From the NCBI GenBank assembly GCA_963677325.2, contig CAXXGM010000013.1:282832-346831 (forward strand): a stretch of 64,000 nt of DNA. The letters are read 5' to 3'. This document shows positions 63,918-64,000 of the stretch, in pieces (the first letter of the stretch is position 1; every line of letters begins with the position of its first letter). Below the pieces are notes generated by a model. It was not told where the DNA came from and did no database searches. It saw nothing but the letters and a program-made list of their open reading frames with translations. The stretch comes from G963677325 sp963677325. GTDB lineage: Bacteria > Bacteroidota > Bacteroidia > Bacteroidales > Prolixibacteraceae. Made by a program: the position numbers and the translations under genes.

Positions 63918-64000
63918 TATTTATTTATTATCCAAAAATAAAAAATTTTCGGCAGAGAGCACAGGCTCGGGACAGAAAGAAAGAGATCAAAAGGCATGGA

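Overview
The window comes from a Bacteroidota chromosome, probably Bacteroidales-like. The evidence is a C-terminal type IX secretion (T9SS) sorting domain, a T9SS plug protein (DUF5103), an S46 dipeptidyl-peptidase, a diheme three-gene sdhCAB operon, DUF4402, DUF4403 and DUF3810 proteins, and promoters of the Bacteroidota type (TTG, 19 bp spacer, TAnnTTTG). The DNA is AT-rich. No rRNA, tRNA or CRISPR array was seen.

Layout. 1-10.1 kb: a surface module made of a very large T9SS-secreted repeat protein (5' end outside the window), a DUF4402 protein joined by an ATGA overlap, and an outer-membrane usher-like protein ending in two SPOR domains. The usher-like gene is split by an IS630-type element with a TA duplication. 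10.2-14.3 kb: a cytidylate-kinase-like protein, a His-rich small protein, bacterioferritin, a ferritin-like/HPP membrane fusion beside a molybdopterin-oxidoreductase tail fragment, and two decaying gene remnants. 14.1-20.4 kb (minus strand): CDP-alcohol phosphatidyltransferase, a LiaF-like protein, a 4-alpha-glucanotransferase and a transglutaminase-like protein. 20.6-29.9 kb: a D-lactate dehydrogenase-type flavin/Fe-S protein with an octanucleotide repeat, secreted SMP-30, M55 and YciI proteins, a MarC protein, a Gfo/Idh/MocA oxidoreductase and a KdgF-like cupin. 30.0-31.6 kb: a complete IS3-family element with a candidate ncRNA in its tail.

31.8-38.7 kb: the complete trpEGDCFBA operon. Its leader holds two consecutive short ORFs rich in Trp codons (WLWW and WCWRW), each followed by an intrinsic terminator, i.e. 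tandem attenuators. 38.9-56.6 kb: mainly housekeeping genes (S46 peptidase, RNase HI, KDO transferase, B12-dependent ribonucleotide reductase, sdhCAB, T9SS plug protein) with several conserved proteins of unknown function. 56.7-57.3 kb: a 363-bp remnant of the same IS3 element next to a REP/BIME-like inverted pair. 57.3-64 kb: DUF5808 protein, ubiX, comF, rnr, a DCC-family protein, xseB and xseA.

The window is rich in small non-coding mobile or repeat DNA: a 232-bp MITE-like palindrome with a 7-bp target duplication placed on a stop codon, three copies of a ~120-146 bp element at the 3' ends of marC-like, xseB and xseA genes, a 31-bp perfect inverted pair, a hairpin-rich element, and AGGCTTAAG-type low-complexity repeats at gene ends. 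The items most worth following are the tandem trp attenuators, the usher/DUF4402/SPOR surface module, and the ncRNA-bearing IS3 element.
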